A stretch of DNA of 64,000 bases from Centroberyx gerrardi (Eukaryota; Chordata; Actinopteri; Beryciformes; Berycidae), in NCBI RefSeq assembly GCF_048128805.1, contig NC_135998.1:15227656-15291655 (forward strand), given 5' to 3'. The notes below the pieces were generated by a model. The model made no database searches and had not been told where the DNA came from. It was given only the letters and a program-made list of their open reading frames with translations. Below, in pieces: positions 61,085 through 64,000 of the stretch (position 1 is the stretch's first letter; every line of letters starts with the position of its first letter). The translations under genes and the position numbers were made by a program.

Positions 61085-64000
61085 TGCACACACTCACACA
61101 TACACACACACAGGTGAGAGGGTGATTGCTCCAGCAGAATCTGGAAAATACACATCCTCTTAGACACGGGCCAAGAAAACAGAAGTCAAGGCCTGCTCAT
61201 GATCAGTTAAATACAGTTAACTGAAGATCTTGCACAACGATAAACATCTGAAGAAGTTTCTCAAGAATAGTTGGGTGGAGCCAAGGCAGATGCAGGCGGA
61301 GTGGGGGGGAGTGATGGTCAATGCCAGTGAGGTTTCCTACTGTATGTAATTGAGGGGGGATATATAAAAGCAGCATTTTCACATCATATTTTAATCCTGA
61401 GGAATTATTCGAGGCTAGGTGGGCAAGATGATGGTTTTAAAAATAGATCTCACAAATAAGCCACCTAAAGCAGAGGAACAAAAGAGGGAATGCAGCTGCT
61501 TCGACAGCATATTCCGAATTAAAGAGACAGAGAAATTGAGCGAGGGATGGGAAAAGAGACCAAGAAAGAATGAGAGAGGTGGTGAGGGAGAACGAGGATA
61601 CGAAGCAGAGAGAGATGAATTATAGCATACCCGTGGAATCAATAACCTTACGAATCTCAGCCCCAGTTAGCTGCAGATCTTTTTTTTCTGTTTTTTTCCT
61701 TAACCTTGCTCCAGAGCAGAGAGAGGGTGACAGATGTGAAGACCACAACCTGCCGATTTATGAGGCTCCCAAAACAGACCAGAGAGGAGAGAGGGAGAGA
61801 GAGACGGGGATAATCCTCGCTGTTTCCGGGGAAGCAGAGGGAGAACCTCAGGCAAACAGCACTGTGACAAAGGAGAGAGGATAAACCATAGACTTGGGAA
61901 GCAGTACACTGTTCCTCTGTTTATCTGCTTTTTTATGTTTTTAAACAAAGTCTCCAAGTGTCATTTGTTTGCCAGACAGCTTCCCCCTGAATTATTCCGA
62001 GGGTGAAGTCCAAATGCCCGTAAAAACAAGTGGATTCAAGCGCTGCGGCGGGCTCCAAACACATTCCTCCGTGATTCACCATAGACAGAGTGTTGCACTC
62101 CAGTGCCACCTTGACATAGCTGCCACATAGCTCTCCAATGAATATTTAATCACTCTCTGGTAGAGAGAGATAGTTTTGTTTTTAGATTGCTCGGTGCCTC
62201 TCAGTTCTATAGTATCAGATGCAGTGAAGGATACAATGATCCATCATGACAAGTGTCATAGTTCTAGTAGTACTTTCCTCAAAATCCTCATGCTATTTCT
62301 ATCCACACTGAAGTCATTTGGACTGAAATAGCTGATCTTATGCCTATATCACTGTTGCTTCTCTGGCCATTTTTCACTATCTTTGTGTTTTTGGCCCCCG
62401 CAATGAAATAGGTGGAGGGACTATGGATCGGCCCCGGTCCATCCATCCGTTTGTCCGTCCATCACACACAATATCTTGGACGTCACTGATTGAATTTTGA
62501 CAAAACTATGGAGAATGATGCATGTCATTGCTCTGTTTCGGCGTTTTTCAAAATTACACTGATTAGCCCTAAGGGGGGACACTACAATATTAGTTTAAGT
62601 GTCTGCATGTCACACACAATATCTTGGCTGGTGGGATTTTCACAGAACTTAATGGAATGATGTGTCATCATTGCTCCATTTTGGCATTTTTAAATTTGAA
62701 CTGATTGGCCTAAGTGGTGCACTATACCGTTTGATTGCTTGTTTGTCCATGTGTGGCGCTGCTGATCAGATTTTGGCAAAATCTAGGGGCCTGATGCATC
62801 TCACCACTGTGGTTCAGCATTTTCAAACACTAATTGGCCCAAGGGGGGCGCTACTATTACAGGTCAAAACAAGAGGACATATTGGCTCCTGATTGGCCCA
62901 GATAGAGACTGCATTATTTGTGAGGGACGACATGTTCACTGTTGCCTTGTTTGTCAAAGTCTTTCAGCAGTAGAATGTGATGCCTGTCTTGTGTACAACA
63001 CAGACACCGGTATATATTGTTTTGTGAGAAAGAAGTGAAGTAGCCAAAAACAGCTGGTCCCTTTTTATTGATGACATTTAGCCTAAGAGAATTTGGTGCT
63101 TCAGAGAATGAGACCGAGACACATTTAAATGCAAATTCTCTCTTTACATTATTGACTGCTACGCTCTCTGCACTCCACTGGTGACTTGTCTTTCTATTTT
63201 CTATGTTTTGCGTACATTGCACTTGCTGTGTGCTTGCGGGGCAGCGTGACTGTATTGAGTAACATCCACAGTCCCCTGTTACAGAGCCATATAAATCAAT
63301 AAACACACAGACTCATTAAGGAAAGATCATTTGTCTTAAGGCACTTGTGGAAAACTACCTGCCTGTACTGAAGTCAGACCAGCTATATTATTGTCTACAA
63401 TGAATACCCATTTTTGTACTTGAGAGAACCAACACAGAACTTGTAAACAAGATTATACAACTCACATTTCTTTCTGTCTCCTCTTTCCAACAGTCTGAAA
63501 ACCACCCTGAAGAAGAAGCTGTCCAGCGACGTGGTCAACCTGTCAGGCATCCCCCTCTCTGGCCGAGACGTCCACCGCGTGGCCTACTACCTCCAGAGTA
63601 GCGGCGATGCGGTGTCTGCTGTGGACCTGAGCTTCAGCGAGCTGCAGGACGAGAGCCTGCGGCTGCTACTGCCCTTCCTCGGCTGCCTGCCTAAACTGAC
63701 AATGTTAGCGGTCAATGGGAACCGTCTGACGGTGGCCATCCTGAAAGACCTGACAGACGCGGTGAAGGATCCCAGGAAGTTCCCCAGCCTGGCCTGGGTC
63801 GACCTGGGCAACAACGTGGATATCTTCACCGTGCCGCAGCCCCTCCTAGTGGCCCTGCGCCGCCGCTTTGGCCTCCGCAGCAGCCTGCCCACCATCTATG
63901 AGTACAGCGAGGCGCAGGCGTTCAGCAGCTACAACCTCAACCTGGAGACGTCTGTTGAGGAACCCAGCCTGTATGAGGATGGAGAGAGAGATGGAGAAGA
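34981..64000 (+). CDS. lrrc75b: Leucine-rich repeat-containing protein 75B, 3' end beyond window
   Basis: Coding exons: 34981-35271, 40980-41108, 49802-49914, and 63494 to the window end (open). Phases are 0, 0, 2, so 1040 nt (346 codons plus 2 nt) are visible. Exon 1 starts MGCKLTRQ and holds a basic segment plus YVRRVAWIREIQRLLRDQKM. Exon 2 has NDILYKNAAFLNLVDPISHE. Exon 3 has KICRQLIYHLTPHSKW. Exon 4 carries the leucine-rich repeats (NLSGIPLSGRD, AVDLSFSELQDESLRLLLPF, LAVNGNRLT, AWVDLGNNVDIFTVPQP), then LPTIYEYSE and a Glu/Asp-rich tail. These blocks match the LRRC75A/B (FAM211) family; the exon 2 and 3 segments and SLPTIYE favour LRRC75B, which I recall as about 315 aa in human, so this tail is longer. 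No enzymatic domain is seen and the molecular function is poorly known. Met-Gly-Cys at the start is a plausible N-myristoylation/palmitoylation signal. The linkage with GGT genes also occurs in human 22q11. Confidence 0.93.
35272..40979 (+). other. lrrc75b intron 1, no further gene seen
   Basis: 5.7 kb from the donor GTGAGG to an acceptor CTCTTAG. Only short chance frames and a few simple repeats (TATTTATTTATT near 37.7 kb, GT tract at 40.1 kb). Few recognisable transposons compared with introns 2 and 3. Confidence 0.6.
42760..43215 (-). mobile_element. L2-like LINE 3' fragment in lrrc75b intron 2
   Basis: On the minus strand the frame reads LQLSAIRLVLIFLKFSYVMP then FFCSLHWLPEAARIQNKPLL and LLAYKLQ, the standard C-terminal stretch of fish L2-type LINE reverse transcriptase. 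A stop follows near 42960 and the sequence decays to about 42760. It is antisense to lrrc75b. Confidence 0.7.
43261..44203. repeat. Inverted-repeat structure enclosing a transposon end
   Basis: 43261-43355 and 44096-44203 are inverted copies of one another over about 95-105 bp, sharing CCAATAGGCAATAGTCT, GTGGTACC, TCTTCACAAG and ATCCTT. Between them, 43421-43640 carries a block starting GGGGCCCTTCTCACGAAACG with GTGAGTTAGCGAGCTAACTT, the type of terminus seen in fish PIF/Harbinger- or piggyBac-like elements. A third relative of the right arm, with the DNA before it, lies at 48190-48345. Confidence 0.65.
46840..47640 (+). mobile_element. Possible Penelope-like retroelement relic
   Basis: Fragmentary plus-strand frames show LNGDPTKSFKKDIDSFL, a segment ending SFLEKKLRIFLTA and SFTCFQKYIK. 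The order resembles the DPT ... fL ... FY.LPK.HK region of Penelope-like reverse transcriptases. Stops and poor flanking similarity make this tentative; the clade could be wrong. Confidence 0.3.
48190..48345 (+). repeat. Additional copy of the 44-kb dispersed repeat
   Basis: AAAAGAGTGATGGGAATTAA, TTGTAACCACTTGCAATTAG, ATCTTGTGAAGACTTTGATT and TAGGTACCACAAAGACTATT match in order parts of 43855-43950 and 44115-44190. The middle block present in the 44-kb copy (about 43925-44110) is largely missing here, so one copy has an insertion or the other a deletion. Confidence 0.65.
53840..54910 (+). mobile_element. L2-like LINE 3' end in lrrc75b intron 3
   Basis: The frame reads SCRFSLCNIHQITPFLTRDP and LLLAQVLIISRLDYCNPP, the usual fish L2-type reverse-transcriptase C-terminus, then degrades with frameshifts through LPKFTYIKP. 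The 3' tail at 54859-54908 contains AGTCACTCTGTATAATAACA and GCTGAATGTCTAAAATGTAA, a recognisable decayed form of the tail these elements carry. Sense orientation relative to lrrc75b; inactive. Confidence 0.8.
55532..56148. mobile_element. 617-bp TTAA-flanked DNA element with 74-bp inverted repeats
   Basis: The ends AGGATAAGGCTGGTGTTTTT and (reverse-complemented right) AGGATAAGGCCGGTGTTTTT begin inverted repeats that match for about 74 bp with three mismatches. TTAA lies immediately outside both ends (55528-55531 and 56149-56152). This is the layout of non-autonomous piggyBac- or Kolobok-type transposons. No transposase frame is present. It lies in lrrc75b intron 3. Confidence 0.85.
56361..56391. 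repeat. (GGA)n microsatellite
   Basis: About ten GGA units. They produce a poly-Glu run in a chance reading frame at 56156-56476. Other simple tracts in lrrc75b introns are (GT)n 40110-40130, (CA)n 53639-53663 and (CA)n 61054-61081. Confidence 0.9.
56400..62390 (+). other. Repeat-poor distal part of lrrc75b intron 3
   Basis: Between the GGA tract and the repeat at 62.4 kb I recognise no transposon and no gene, only short chance frames and a CA tract at 61.05 kb. Such a stretch could hold conserved regulatory DNA, but that cannot be judged from one sequence. Confidence 0.4.
62392..62900 (+). repeat. Three-unit dispersed repeat in lrrc75b intron 3
   Basis: Three related units of roughly 130-145 bp follow a leader with GGAGGGACTATGGATCGGCC. 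They start near 62461, 62608 and 62735. Each has a CACAATATCTTGG-like or GTGTGGCGCTG start, a GATTTTG/ATTTTCACA core, a TCATTGCTC-like centre and ends in GATTGGCC/AGGGGGG...CACTA. The same repeat occurs singly at 29.2 kb. Confidence 0.65.

Overview
The window is vertebrate nuclear DNA, almost certainly from a ray-finned (teleost) fish. The genes are split by GT-AG introns, and the proteins match vertebrate GGT5, GGT1 and LRRC75B in that linkage group. The non-coding DNA carries typical fish repeats: L2-like LINE 3' ends, tRNA-derived SINEs, small hAT elements, a TTAA element and many microsatellites. There are no operons, CRISPR arrays or prokaryotic features. All annotation was done by reading the sequence; no database search was run.

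Layout. 1-9.9 kb: intergenic, with two LINE relics (near 1.7-2.2 and 3.4-3.6 kb) and a hAT-like element (7.85-8.74 kb). 9.9-16.6 kb, + strand: a complete 12-exon ggt5-like gene (558 aa). 16.6-19.5 kb: convergent intergenic spacer with a near-perfect 122-bp palindrome. 19.5-27.2 kb, - strand: a complete 12-exon ggt1-like gene (572 aa) whose introns hold two hAT-like elements, two SINEs and a relic of its own exon 11. 27.2-35 kb: repeat-rich spacer with a LINE split by a small hAT. 35 kb to the window end, + strand: lrrc75b, four coding exons seen, the last running off the right edge, with introns of 5.7, 8.7 and 13.6 kb containing LINE 3' ends, a TTAA element and an inverted-repeat structure.

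Function. The two gamma-glutamyltransferases are type II membrane ectoenzymes that autocleave at a threonine and act on glutathione and its conjugates (GGT1) or glutathione-conjugated leukotrienes (GGT5). They share exon number and every intron phase, so they are old duplicates of one gene, now tail to tail. lrrc75b encodes a leucine-rich-repeat protein of poorly known function; its link to the GGT genes appears to be positional.

I found no convincing new biological system. The observations most worth checking are the exon-11 relic, the long TG repeat against the last ggt5 acceptor, the 68-bp higher-order tetranucleotide array, the palindrome, and several young-looking transposon insertions close to exons.
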